Assembly (NCBI RefSeq): GCF_900019265.1
Contig: NZ_CYGX02000003.1
Coordinates: forward strand, 1-64,000
DNA from: Paraburkholderia ribeironis
Lineage (GTDB): Bacteria; Pseudomonadota; Gammaproteobacteria; Burkholderiales; Burkholderiaceae
DNA: 64,000 nt
Reading direction: 5' to 3'
The position numbers and the translations under genes are program-made. Shown here one piece after another: positions 54,590 to 62,320 of this stretch; position 1 is the first letter of the stretch, and each line of letters begins with the position of its first letter. The notes beneath the pieces were generated by a model. That model was not told the origin of the DNA. It searched no databases and worked only from the letters and a program-made list of their open reading frames with translations.

Positions 54590-56323
54590 ATGTCGGAAAA
54601 AAAGCGGAAATTGCGCTCAGCTGAATGGTTCGGCACAGCTGACAAGAACGGCTTCATGTATCGAAGCTGGATGAAGAATCAGGGTATCCCCGATCACGAA
54701 TTCGACGGTCGCCCGATCATCGGCATATGCAACACCTGGTCCGAACTCACGCCGTGCAACGCGCACTTTCGCAAGCTCGCCGAGCATGTCAAACGCGGCG
54801 TTCACGAAGCGGGCGGCTTTCCGGTCGAGTTTCCGGTGTTCTCGAACGGCGAATCGAATCTGCGTCCGACTGCGATGCTCACGCGCAATCTCGCGGCGAT
54901 GGATGTCGAAGAGGCGATTCGCGGCAATCCGATCGACGCGGTCGTGCTCCTCACCGGTTGCGACAAGACCACACCTGCGTTGCTGATGGGCGCGGCGAGT
55001 TGCGATGTGCCGGCGATCGTCGTCACCGGCGGCCCGATGCTCAACGGTAAGCTCGATGGCAAGAACATCGGCTCGGGCACCGCGGTGTGGCAACTGCATG
55101 AGTCGCTGAAGGCGGGCGAGATCAACCTGCATCAGTTCCTGTCGGCGGAAGCGGGCATGTCGCGCTCGGCGGGCACCTGCAACACGATGGGCACGGCGTC
55201 GACCATGGCATGCATGGCCGAAGCGCTCGGCACATCGTTGCCGCACAACGCTGCTATCCCGGCTGTCGATTCGCGTCGCTATGTGCTCGCGCATATGTCA
55301 GGAATCCGTATCGTCGAGATGGCTTACGAAGACCTCAAGCTGTCGAAGATCCTGACGCGCGAGGCGTTCATGAACGCGATTCGCACTAACGCCGCGATCG
55401 GCGGATCGACCAATGCGGTGATTCATCTGAAGGCGATCGCCGGGCGCATCGGCGTCGACCTCGAACTGGAAGACTGGGTGCGCATCGGCCGCGACACGCC
55501 GACGATCGTCGACCTGATGCCGTCGGGCCGCTTCCTGATGGAGGAGTTCTATTACGCGGGTGGCTTGCCGGCGGTGCTGCGCCGGCTCGGTGAGGCCGAT
55601 CTGCTGCCGCATCCGGGCGCGTTGACCGTCAACGGGAAGTCCTTGTGGGACAACGTGAAGGACGCGCCCAATACCAACGACGAAGTCATCCGCCCGCTGG
55701 ACAAACCGCTTGTCGCCGATGGTGGCATCCGCGTGCTGCGCGGCAATCTCGCGCCGCGCGGCGCGGTGCTCAAGCCGTCGGCAGCCACGCCGGAACTGCT
55801 CAAGCATCGCGGGCGCGCCGTGGTGTTCGAAAACCTCGAGCACTACAAGGCGCGCATCGTCGACGAGGCCCTCGATGTCGACGCCAACTCCGTGCTTGTG
55901 ATGAAGAACTGCGGCCCGAAGGGTTATCCGGGCATGGCCGAAGTCGGCAACATGGGACTGCCGCCGAAGCTGTTGCGTGAAGGCGTGAAGGACATGGTGC
56001 GCATTTCCGATGCGCGGATGAGCGGCACCGCGTACGGCACCGTGGTGCTGCACGTGACGCCGGAAGCCGCGGCGGGCGGTCCGTTGGCGGCCGTGCAGGA
56101 TGGCGACTGGATCGAACTCGACTGCGATGCGGGCACGCTGCATCTGGATATCAGCGACGCGGAACTGGAGCGCCGGATGGCGCAGCACGTGCCACCCCAA
56201 CCGCCGGAAGGCGGCGGCTACCAGCGTCTTTACGTCGACCACGTGCTGCAGGCCGACGAAGGATGCGACCTCGATTTTCTCGTCGGCTGCCGTGGCGCTG
56301 CTGTGCCGCGCCATTCTCACTGA
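54590..56323 (+). CDS. IlvD/Edd family dehydratase, probable L-arabonate dehydratase
   Basis: This is a 577-aa dehydratase that probably converts L-arabonate to 2-dehydro-3-deoxy-L-arabonate in the non-phosphorylating arabinose pathway. The Fe-S cysteines C56 (SELTPCNAH), C124 (LTGCDKTTPAL) and C197 (SRSAGTCNTMGTAS) are all present. As I recall, they sit three residues lower than in the Rhizobium L-arabinonate dehydratase; sugar-acid enzymes of this subgroup use a [2Fe-2S] cluster and Mg. No other arabinose genes are adjacent, so a different sugar acid is possible. AAGGAA precedes ATG 54590. A perfect stem-loop follows the stop. Confidence 0.85.
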   Translation: MSEKKRKLRSAEWFGTADKNGFMYRSWMKNQGIPDHEFDGRPIIGICNTWSELTPCNAHFRKLAEHVKRGVHEAGGFPVEFPVFSNGESNLRPTAMLTRNLAAMDVEEAIRGNPIDAVVLLTGCDKTTPALLMGAASCDVPAIVVTGGPMLNGKLDGKNIGSGTAVWQLHESLKAGEINLHQFLSAEAGMSRSAGTCNTMGTASTMACMAEALGTSLPHNAAIPAVDSRRYVLAHMSGIRIVEMAYEDLKLSKILTREAFMNAIRTNAAIGGSTNAVIHLKAIAGRIGVDLELEDWVRIGRDTPTIVDLMPSGRFLMEEFYYAGGLPAVLRRLGEADLLPHPGALTVNGKSLWDNVKDAPNTNDEVIRPLDKPLVADGGIRVLRGNLAPRGAVLKPSAATPELLKHRGRAVVFENLEHYKARIVDEALDVDANSVLVMKNCGPKGYPGMAEVGNMGLPPKLLREGVKDMVRISDARMSGTAYGTVVLHVTPEAAAGGPLAAVQDGDWIELDCDAGTLHLDISDAELERRMAQHVPPQPPEGGGYQRLYVDHVLQADEGCDLDFLVGCRGAAVPRHSH

Positions 56324-56344
56324 CGCTGCCGATACCTGTTAGCC

Positions 56345-56370
56345 GTGTCACCGCCAGGCGGCGGTGACAC
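56345..56370 (+). terminator. Stem-loop after the dehydratase gene
   Basis: GTGTCACCGCC and GGCGGTGACAC form an 11-bp perfect stem with a 4-base loop, 21 bp after the stop. No T tract follows, so it may act in 3' end processing or be a weak terminator. Confidence 0.6.
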
Positions 56371-56691
56371 GCGCGTCGATCCGATCCAATGCCGGTTTTC
56401 ACGGGTTGAATGCGTGAAGTGTTGGGTGTTTTCTGTGCGGGCTATCGAAGATAGCGCAATGCTATATTTAGGACTCCAGCGTTATCAAATCTATCTGGCT
56501 GAGTGGTGAAGTCGCGGTTCTGATTGACCGTCCGCTATCCGGCCATCAAGCGTCGAGCGGTTCTGGATTGATGCCTGAATAGCGCTTGTTTTTCCTGCGA
56601 AGACCATCACGACGCCACCACAGGCTCGGCGCCGGCGAGCGCGCGTCGTGGAGAGCCGCTCAGATCCCGCGTTGCCGCGAATCTATTCCCC
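56371..56691. other. Upstream part of the acx control region, no gene seen
   Basis: The stretch between the dehydratase stem-loop and the 38-bp palindrome has no credible gene. The first part (56440-56510) is AT-richer. It may hold further activator or DNA-bending sites for the sigma-54 promoter, but none could be defined. Confidence 0.4.
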
Positions 56692-56729
56692 GACCGGTAT
56701 TCGAACGTCATGACGATCGAAAACCGGTC
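56692..56729. promoter_or_regulatory. 38-bp near-perfect palindrome, candidate AcxR upstream activating site
   Basis: The two 19-bp arms are complementary except at two positions per arm pair. The outer blocks are GACCGGT and ACCGGTC, and the centre is GTCATGAC at 56707-56714. It lies 101 bp upstream of the -24 element, a typical distance for a sigma-54 activator binding site. Confidence 0.7.
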
Positions 56730-56830
56730 AACAACCTCATCCGCCGGTCGATACCCGACACGCGCCGATCCCTGCCTCTTCCCATCGACACCCTTGCCGC
56801 ATCTGCTCGCGCTCGCGTTCAGGCCGCGGA

Positions 56831-56846
56831 TGGCATAGCTGTTGCA
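56831..56846 (+). promoter_or_regulatory. Sigma-54 (-24/-12) promoter of acxABC
   Basis: TGGCATAGCTGTTGCA matches TGGCAC-N5-TTGCA in the -24 GG and -12 GC positions with the required 10-base spacing. Transcription would start near 56857, giving a leader of about 80 bases before acxA. The nearby gene for a sigma-54-dependent activator supports this. Confidence 0.75.
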
Positions 56847-56938
56847 AGGTTGGTCGCGAGCCGTCACATGAGACGTGGCTAGCCAGGTCCCCCACCTCAA
56901 CGCGGCTCCCGACAAATCCGACTATTGGAGACAAGGAT

Positions 56939-59083
56939 ATGGAAGGGCATTCGCAAGTCCAGGTATTGGGCATCGATGCAGGCGGCACGATGACCGACAC
57001 CTTCTTCGTGCGCGACGACGGACGGTTCGTCGTCGGCAAGGCACAGAGCAATCCCGAGGATGAATCACTCGCGATCTTCAATTCGTCGCGAGACGCATTG
57101 GCTCATTGGAAGCGCGACGTCGATGAAGTCTATCCCGAGCTGGTCACCTGCGTGTACTCCGGCACGGCGATGCTCAATCGCGTCGTGCAGCGCAAAGGCC
57201 TCGATGTCGGCCTGCTGGTGAACAAGGGCTTTGAACACGTCCACTCGATGGGTCGCGCGATTCAGAGTTACCTCGGCTATGCATTGGAGGAGCGGATTCA
57301 CCTGAATACGCACCGCTACGACGAGCCGCTTGTGCCTTTGTCTCGCACGCGCGGAGTCACCGAGCGTACCGACGTCCAGGGCGACATCGTCATTCCGCTG
57401 CGTGAAGGCGAGGTGCGGCAGGCAACGCGGGAACTCGTCGCGTCCGGGTCGAAGGCCATCGTCATCTGTCTGCTTCAATCGCACAAGAACGGCACGAGCG
57501 AGCAGCAGGCGCGCGACGTGGCGCGCGACGAACTCAAGGCATTGGGCGTCGACATTCCCGTGTTCGCATCCGTGGATTACTACCCGCAGCGCAAGGAAAG
57601 CCACCGGATGAACACGACCGTGCTCGAAGCCTATGCGGCCGAGCCGTCACGGCAAACCTTGAAGAAAGTCAGCGACCGCTTCCGCAAGCACGGCGCCAGG
57701 TTCGATCTGCGTGTGATGGCCACACATGGCGGCACGATCAGCTGGAAAGCGAAGGAACTCGCGCGCACCATCGTATCGGGTCCGATTGGCGGCGTGATCG
57801 GCTCGAAGCTGCTGGGTGAGGCGCTCGGCTACGACAACATCGCGTGTTCGGACATCGGCGGCACGTCGTTCGACATGGCGCTGATCACAAAGGGCAAGTT
57901 CGCGATCGCGTCGGACCCGGACATGGCGCGCCTCGTCCTGTCGCTGCCACTTGTCACGATGGATTCGGTCGGTGCCGGCGCGGGCAGCTTTGTCCGGCTC
58001 GATCCGTACAGCGGCGCGATCAAGCTCGGACCGGATAGCGCAGGTTATCGCGTCGGCACCTGCTGGCCCGACAGCGGCCTGACGACGGTTTCGGTCTCCG
58101 ACTGTCACGTCGTGCTCGGCTATCTGAACCCCGACAACTTCCTCGGCGGACAGATCAAGCTCGACGTGAACCGGGCCCGTGAGCATATCAAGGCGCAGAT
58201 CGCAGATCCGCTTGGACTGTCGGTGGAAGACGCGGCGGCAGGCGTGATCGAGCTGCTCGATCTGCAATTGCGTGAGTACCTGCGCTCAAATGTGAGCGCG
58301 AAGGGCTACAACCCGACTGAGTTCGTCTGCTTCTCATATGGTGGCGCGGGGCCGGTCCATACATACGGCTACACGGAAGGACTCGGCTTCAAGGACGTCG
58401 TCGTTCCCGCATGGGCCGCAGGCTTCTCCGCGTTCGGCTGCGCATGCGCTGACTTCGAATACCGCTATGACAAGAGTGTCGACCTGGCGCTGCCGCAATT
58501 CGCGGGCGACGATGAAAAGGCCGGCGCTGCGCAAACGATCCAGAAGGCGTGGGCAGAACTTACGGCCAAGGTCATCGAGGAATTCCGCATTAACGGCTTC
58601 AGCGAAAAAGACGTGATTCTGCGTCCGGGCTTCCGGATGCAGTACATGGGCCAGCTCAACGATCTCGAGATCGAATCGCCGGTTGCGGGCGCGACTACTG
58701 CCAAGGACTGGGATCGTATCGTCGAAGCGTTCGAGGACACATACGGCCGCGTCTACGCGAGCGCAGCACGCTCGCCCGAGCTTGGCTTCTCTGTGACGGG
58801 CGCGATCATGCGCGGCATGGTGGTCACGCAAAAACCTGTGCTGCCTGAAGACCCGGAAGCCGGTCCGACTCCGCCAAAGGAAGCACGGCTCGGCACCCGC
58901 AAGCTGTACCGGCATAAGCAATGGCACGACGCGGCGCTGTGGAAGATGGAATCTCTCAAGCCAGGCAATGTGATTACGGGACCCGCGATCGTGGAGTCCG
59001 ATGCGACCACATTCGTTGTGCCGAAGGGATTCGCGACGACCCTCGACAAGCACCGCCTCTTCCATCTCAGAGAAGTCAAGTAA
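56939..59083 (+). CDS. acxA: Acetone carboxylase beta subunit (hydantoinase A family)
   Basis: This is a 714-aa subunit of acetone carboxylase, which uses ATP to convert acetone and bicarbonate to acetoacetate. The hydantoinaseA/oxoprolinase fold starts with the nucleotide-binding GIDAGGTMTDTFF (residues 10-22) and continues with GPIGGVIGSKLLG and DIGGTSFDMALI. This subunit is thought to phosphorylate the substrates. Its length agrees closely with Xanthobacter AcxA (about 717 aa). AAGGA precedes ATG 56939. It is the first gene of a three-gene operon driven by a sigma-54 promoter. Confidence 0.9.
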   Translation: MEGHSQVQVLGIDAGGTMTDTFFVRDDGRFVVGKAQSNPEDESLAIFNSSRDALAHWKRDVDEVYPELVTCVYSGTAMLNRVVQRKGLDVGLLVNKGFEHVHSMGRAIQSYLGYALEERIHLNTHRYDEPLVPLSRTRGVTERTDVQGDIVIPLREGEVRQATRELVASGSKAIVICLLQSHKNGTSEQQARDVARDELKALGVDIPVFASVDYYPQRKESHRMNTTVLEAYAAEPSRQTLKKVSDRFRKHGARFDLRVMATHGGTISWKAKELARTIVSGPIGGVIGSKLLGEALGYDNIACSDIGGTSFDMALITKGKFAIASDPDMARLVLSLPLVTMDSVGAGAGSFVRLDPYSGAIKLGPDSAGYRVGTCWPDSGLTTVSVSDCHVVLGYLNPDNFLGGQIKLDVNRAREHIKAQIADPLGLSVEDAAAGVIELLDLQLREYLRSNVSAKGYNPTEFVCFSYGGAGPVHTYGYTEGLGFKDVVVPAWAAGFSAFGCACADFEYRYDKSVDLALPQFAGDDEKAGAAQTIQKAWAELTAKVIEEFRINGFSEKDVILRPGFRMQYMGQLNDLEIESPVAGATTAKDWDRIVEAFEDTYGRVYASAARSPELGFSVTGAIMRGMVVTQKPVLPEDPEAGPTPPKEARLGTRKLYRHKQWHDAALWKMESLKPGNVITGPAIVESDATTFVVPKGFATTLDKHRLFHLREVK

Positions 59084-59102
59084 GCACGCAAGGAGACATG
59101 CA

Positions 59103-61427
59103 ATGAACAGAATGTCCAGTCAGGAAGTGGGCTTTGCCGATCTGCTGAAGAACGGTCTGACGCTCAAGCAGTTCCGCGATGCAATTATCGGCCGTACGGC
59201 ACAGACAGGTCACTACAACGGTCTCGATCGGCTCGCGTTGCGCGAGAGCGATCCGATCCGCTACGAGAAGATGTTCTCAAAGTTGCGCGGCGGTCTTGTG
59301 CACGCCCGCGAAACCGCGAAGAAAATTGCCGCCAGCCCGATCGTCGAACAGGAAGGCGAATTGTGTTTCACGCTGTACAACGCCGCGGGCGACTGCGTAC
59401 TCACGTCGACGGGGATCATCATTCACGTCGGCACGATGGGTGCGGCGATCAAGTACATGATCGAAAACAACTGGGAAGCGAATCCGGGCATCCACCCCGG
59501 TGACATGTTCACCAATAACGACTGCTCGATCGGCAACGTTCACCCCTGCGATATTGCGACGATCGTGCCGATTTTCGCGCATGGCAAGTTGATCGGGTGG
59601 GTCGGCGGGGTCACGCACGTCATCGATACGGGCGCGGTGACGCCCGGTTCGATGTCGACAGGGCAGGTGCAGCGTTTCGGCGACGGCTACATGATCACAT
59701 GCCGCAAGACGGGCGTGAACGACACGCCGCTGCGCGACTGGCTGCACGAAAGCCAGCGCTCGGTGCGTACGCCAAAGTACTGGATTCTCGACGAGCGCAC
59801 GCGCATTGCCGGTTGCCACATGATCCGCAATCTAATTGAGGAAGTGATCGAAGAAGAAGGGCTCGACGCGTACGAGAAATTCAGTTACGAGGTCATCGAG
59901 GAAGGGCGCCGCGGTCTGCAGACCCGCATCAAGGCGATGACCTTGCCAGGCAAGTACCGCAAGGTCGCGTTCGTCGATGTTCCCTACAATCACCCGGACG
60001 TGCAGACCTCTTCGGCCTTCGCGAAGCTCGATTCGATCATGCATTCCCCTGTGGAAATGGAGATCCGCAAGGACGGCTCGTGGCGTCTGGACTTCGACGG
60101 CGCGAGCCGCTGGGGTTGGCACTCGTACAACGCGCATCAGGTGGCGTTCACGAGCGGTATCTGGGTGATGATGACGCAGACTCTCGTGCCCACGCAACGC
60201 ATCAACGACGGCGCGTACTACGGCACGGAATTTCATCTGCCCAAGGGTGCGTGGATGAATCCGGACGACCGCCGCACAGGTCACGCTTACGCATGGCACT
60301 TTCTGGTCTCGGGTTGGAGCGCGATGTGGCGCGGGCTGTCGCAGGCGTACTTCAGCCGTGGCTATCTCGAGGAGGTGAACGCGGGCAACGCCAATACATC
60401 GAACTGGCTTCAGGGCGGCGGCATCAACCAGGACGGCGACATTCATGCCGTCAACAGCTTCGAGGCGTCGTCGTGCGGTACGGGTGCCTGTGCAATCAAG
60501 GACGGCCTGAACCATGCCGCCGCGATCTGGAATCCCGAAGGCGACATGGGCGACATCGAGATCTGGGAGATGGCCGAGCCGCTGCTGTACCTCGGTCGCA
60601 ATGTGAAGTCGAATTCGGGCGGCTATGGCCAGTATCGCGGCGGCTGCGGATTCGAAACGCTGCGGATGGTCTGGAAGGCGCAGGACTGGACGATGTTCTT
60701 CATGGGCAACGGCTATATGAATAGCGACTGGGGCCTGATGGGCGGCTATCCGCCCGCCACCGGCTATCGCTTCGAGGCGCACCGCACGGGACTCAAGGAA
60801 CGTATCGCGCTGGGCGAGAGCCTGCCGCTTGGTGGCGATACGAATCCCGATTTCCCCGATTACGAGAATCATCTGAACGCGGGCTCAGTCGTCAAGCGCG
60901 ACCAGCAATGCATGACCACGGAGGACTGCTACAGCAATTACGACCTGTACCTGAACTATCTGCGCGGCGGTCCCGGTTTCGGCGATCCGCTCGACCGCGA
61001 GACCGAAGCGATCGAGCGCGATCTGAACAATGCGCTGCTGTTACCGGAGTACGCGCAAAAGGTCTACGGCGCCGTCGCGACGAAGGACGCGAACGGCGTG
61101 TGGAAAGTGGATGCGAAAGAGACGGCGCTGTTGCGCGTCGAGATCCGCAACCAGCGCCTCGCGCGCTCGCAGCCCACGCGCGAATGGATGAAGGGCGAAC
61201 GTGAGCGGATCCTGGTCAAGCACGCGTCTACGCAGGTGCAGCACATGTTCGCAACGAGCTTCGGCCTGTCGAAGAAGTTCGAGCAGCAATTCCGCACGTT
61301 CTGGGAACTGCCTGATTCATGGACGCTCGTCGAAGACGAACTGGACGTGCCGACTTACGGCTCCAAATTCCGCATGGACCTGTCGAAGATGCCTGACGTC
61401 AATACCGTCGTTCTGGTTGAAGAGTAA
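59103..61427 (+). CDS. acxB: Acetone carboxylase alpha subunit (hydantoinase B family)
   Basis: This is a 774-aa large subunit with the carboxylation site. H147, D150 (NVHPCDI) and H172 (GVTHVID) match the manganese ligands described for the Xanthobacter enzyme (H150, D153, H175 as I recall), with a constant offset of three. The hydantoinase B pattern is also clear in DCVLTSTGIIIHVGTMGAAI and GSSGTGACAIKDG-like SSCGTGACAIKDG. AAGGAG lies 8 bases before ATG 59103, and the gene starts 19 bp after acxA, so the two are co-transcribed. Confidence 0.92.
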   Translation: MNRMSSQEVGFADLLKNGLTLKQFRDAIIGRTAQTGHYNGLDRLALRESDPIRYEKMFSKLRGGLVHARETAKKIAASPIVEQEGELCFTLYNAAGDCVLTSTGIIIHVGTMGAAIKYMIENNWEANPGIHPGDMFTNNDCSIGNVHPCDIATIVPIFAHGKLIGWVGGVTHVIDTGAVTPGSMSTGQVQRFGDGYMITCRKTGVNDTPLRDWLHESQRSVRTPKYWILDERTRIAGCHMIRNLIEEVIEEEGLDAYEKFSYEVIEEGRRGLQTRIKAMTLPGKYRKVAFVDVPYNHPDVQTSSAFAKLDSIMHSPVEMEIRKDGSWRLDFDGASRWGWHSYNAHQVAFTSGIWVMMTQTLVPTQRINDGAYYGTEFHLPKGAWMNPDDRRTGHAYAWHFLVSGWSAMWRGLSQAYFSRGYLEEVNAGNANTSNWLQGGGINQDGDIHAVNSFEASSCGTGACAIKDGLNHAAAIWNPEGDMGDIEIWEMAEPLLYLGRNVKSNSGGYGQYRGGCGFETLRMVWKAQDWTMFFMGNGYMNSDWGLMGGYPPATGYRFEAHRTGLKERIALGESLPLGGDTNPDFPDYENHLNAGSVVKRDQQCMTTEDCYSNYDLYLNYLRGGPGFGDPLDRETEAIERDLNNALLLPEYAQKVYGAVATKDANGVWKVDAKETALLRVEIRNQRLARSQPTREWMKGERERILVKHASTQVQHMFATSFGLSKKFEQQFRTFWELPDSWTLVEDELDVPTYGSKFRMDLSKMPDVNTVVLVEE

Positions 61428-61464
61428 AGCCAACGATCCACCGTAATCATCAGAGAGGCTGGAG

Positions 61465-61971
61465 ATGTCTACTTACACCAAGGAACAGATCAGGAATATG
61501 GTCGACGGCAAGCTCGACTGGGACACGACGTTGCGCATGCTGTCGATGCCCAAGGACAGCGAGCGCTTCCAGATGTACATCGACGCGTTACAGCGGAAGA
61601 TGAACTGGAAGGACCGCATCGTGCTGCCGCTCGGACCGCATCTGTATATCGTGCAGCAGTCGCCGACGAAGAAATGGGTGACGCAATGCGATTGCGGCCA
61701 CGTCTTTTGCGGTTACCGCGAGAACTGGAAGCTGCACGCAAACGTCTTCGTGCGCGAGTCCGAAGAAGCAATGGATGAAGTCTATCCGCGGCTGATGGCC
61801 CCCGACACGCAATGGCAGGTGTACCGCGAGTACTACTGTCCAACGTGCGGCACGATGCACGACGTCGAAGCCCCCACGCCGTGGTACCCGGTGATCCATG
61901 ACTTCGAGCCGGACATCGACGCTTTCTACTCGGAGTGGGTGAAGCTGCCAATCCCCGAGCGCGTCGATTAG
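61465..61971 (+). CDS. acxC: Acetone carboxylase gamma subunit
   Basis: This is a 168-aa small subunit, the same length as Xanthobacter AcxC. Two cysteine pairs suggest a zinc site: CDCGHVFCGY near residue 73 and YYCPTCGTMH near residue 131. It completes the (alpha-beta-gamma)2 complex. It starts 37 bp after acxB behind GGAG and ends before a strong terminator, closing the operon. Confidence 0.9.
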   Translation: MSTYTKEQIRNMVDGKLDWDTTLRMLSMPKDSERFQMYIDALQRKMNWKDRIVLPLGPHLYIVQQSPTKKWVTQCDCGHVFCGYRENWKLHANVFVRESEEAMDEVYPRLMAPDTQWQVYREYYCPTCGTMHDVEAPTPWYPVIHDFEPDIDAFYSEWVKLPIPERVD

Positions 61972-62320
61972 TCTGAGGTTAGATGTGTCGAAGCCACCCG
62001 CCATTGGTGGCTTGGTCGGCGCACCGCGAAGCAGGGCGTTTGATTCCCGGCCGTTCGATTCTCGAACGGCCGGATTGTTTTCGGGCCTTCGAACGCGGAC
62101 GTTGCAGAAGTGATCGGCCGTCTGCATGCGAGGACAGTTGGCGCAGCCATTGCTTTTCAGTAGTTGCCGTGATGCCCGAAGGCGGCAAGTATCGGAGTAC
62201 GATATACAAACAAAGTGAGGCTGGCGACCAGCCATAGCCGGGCAAACCGAAAACTTCAATGAAAAGGCCGGTTGCACGGCCTCGCGGCTGCGCATCATCG
62301 TGAGCCGTCAGGAGACACGC
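61972..62320. other. Intergenic region between acxC and acxR
   Basis: The 349-bp gap has the acxC terminator at 62047-62080 and then no gene. The acxR promoter should lie at about 62080-62300; an AT-richer patch near 62195-62215 (GAGTACGATATACAAAC) is a candidate, but I could not pair a -35 and -10 with confidence. Confidence 0.5.
62047..62080 (+). terminator. Rho-independent terminator after acxC
   Basis: CCGGCCGTTCGA and its exact complement form a 12-bp stem (62047-62058, 62062-62073) with a 3-base loop, followed by ATTGTTTT. It separates acxABC from acxR, so acxR must have its own promoter in the 240 bp that follow. Confidence 0.8.
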
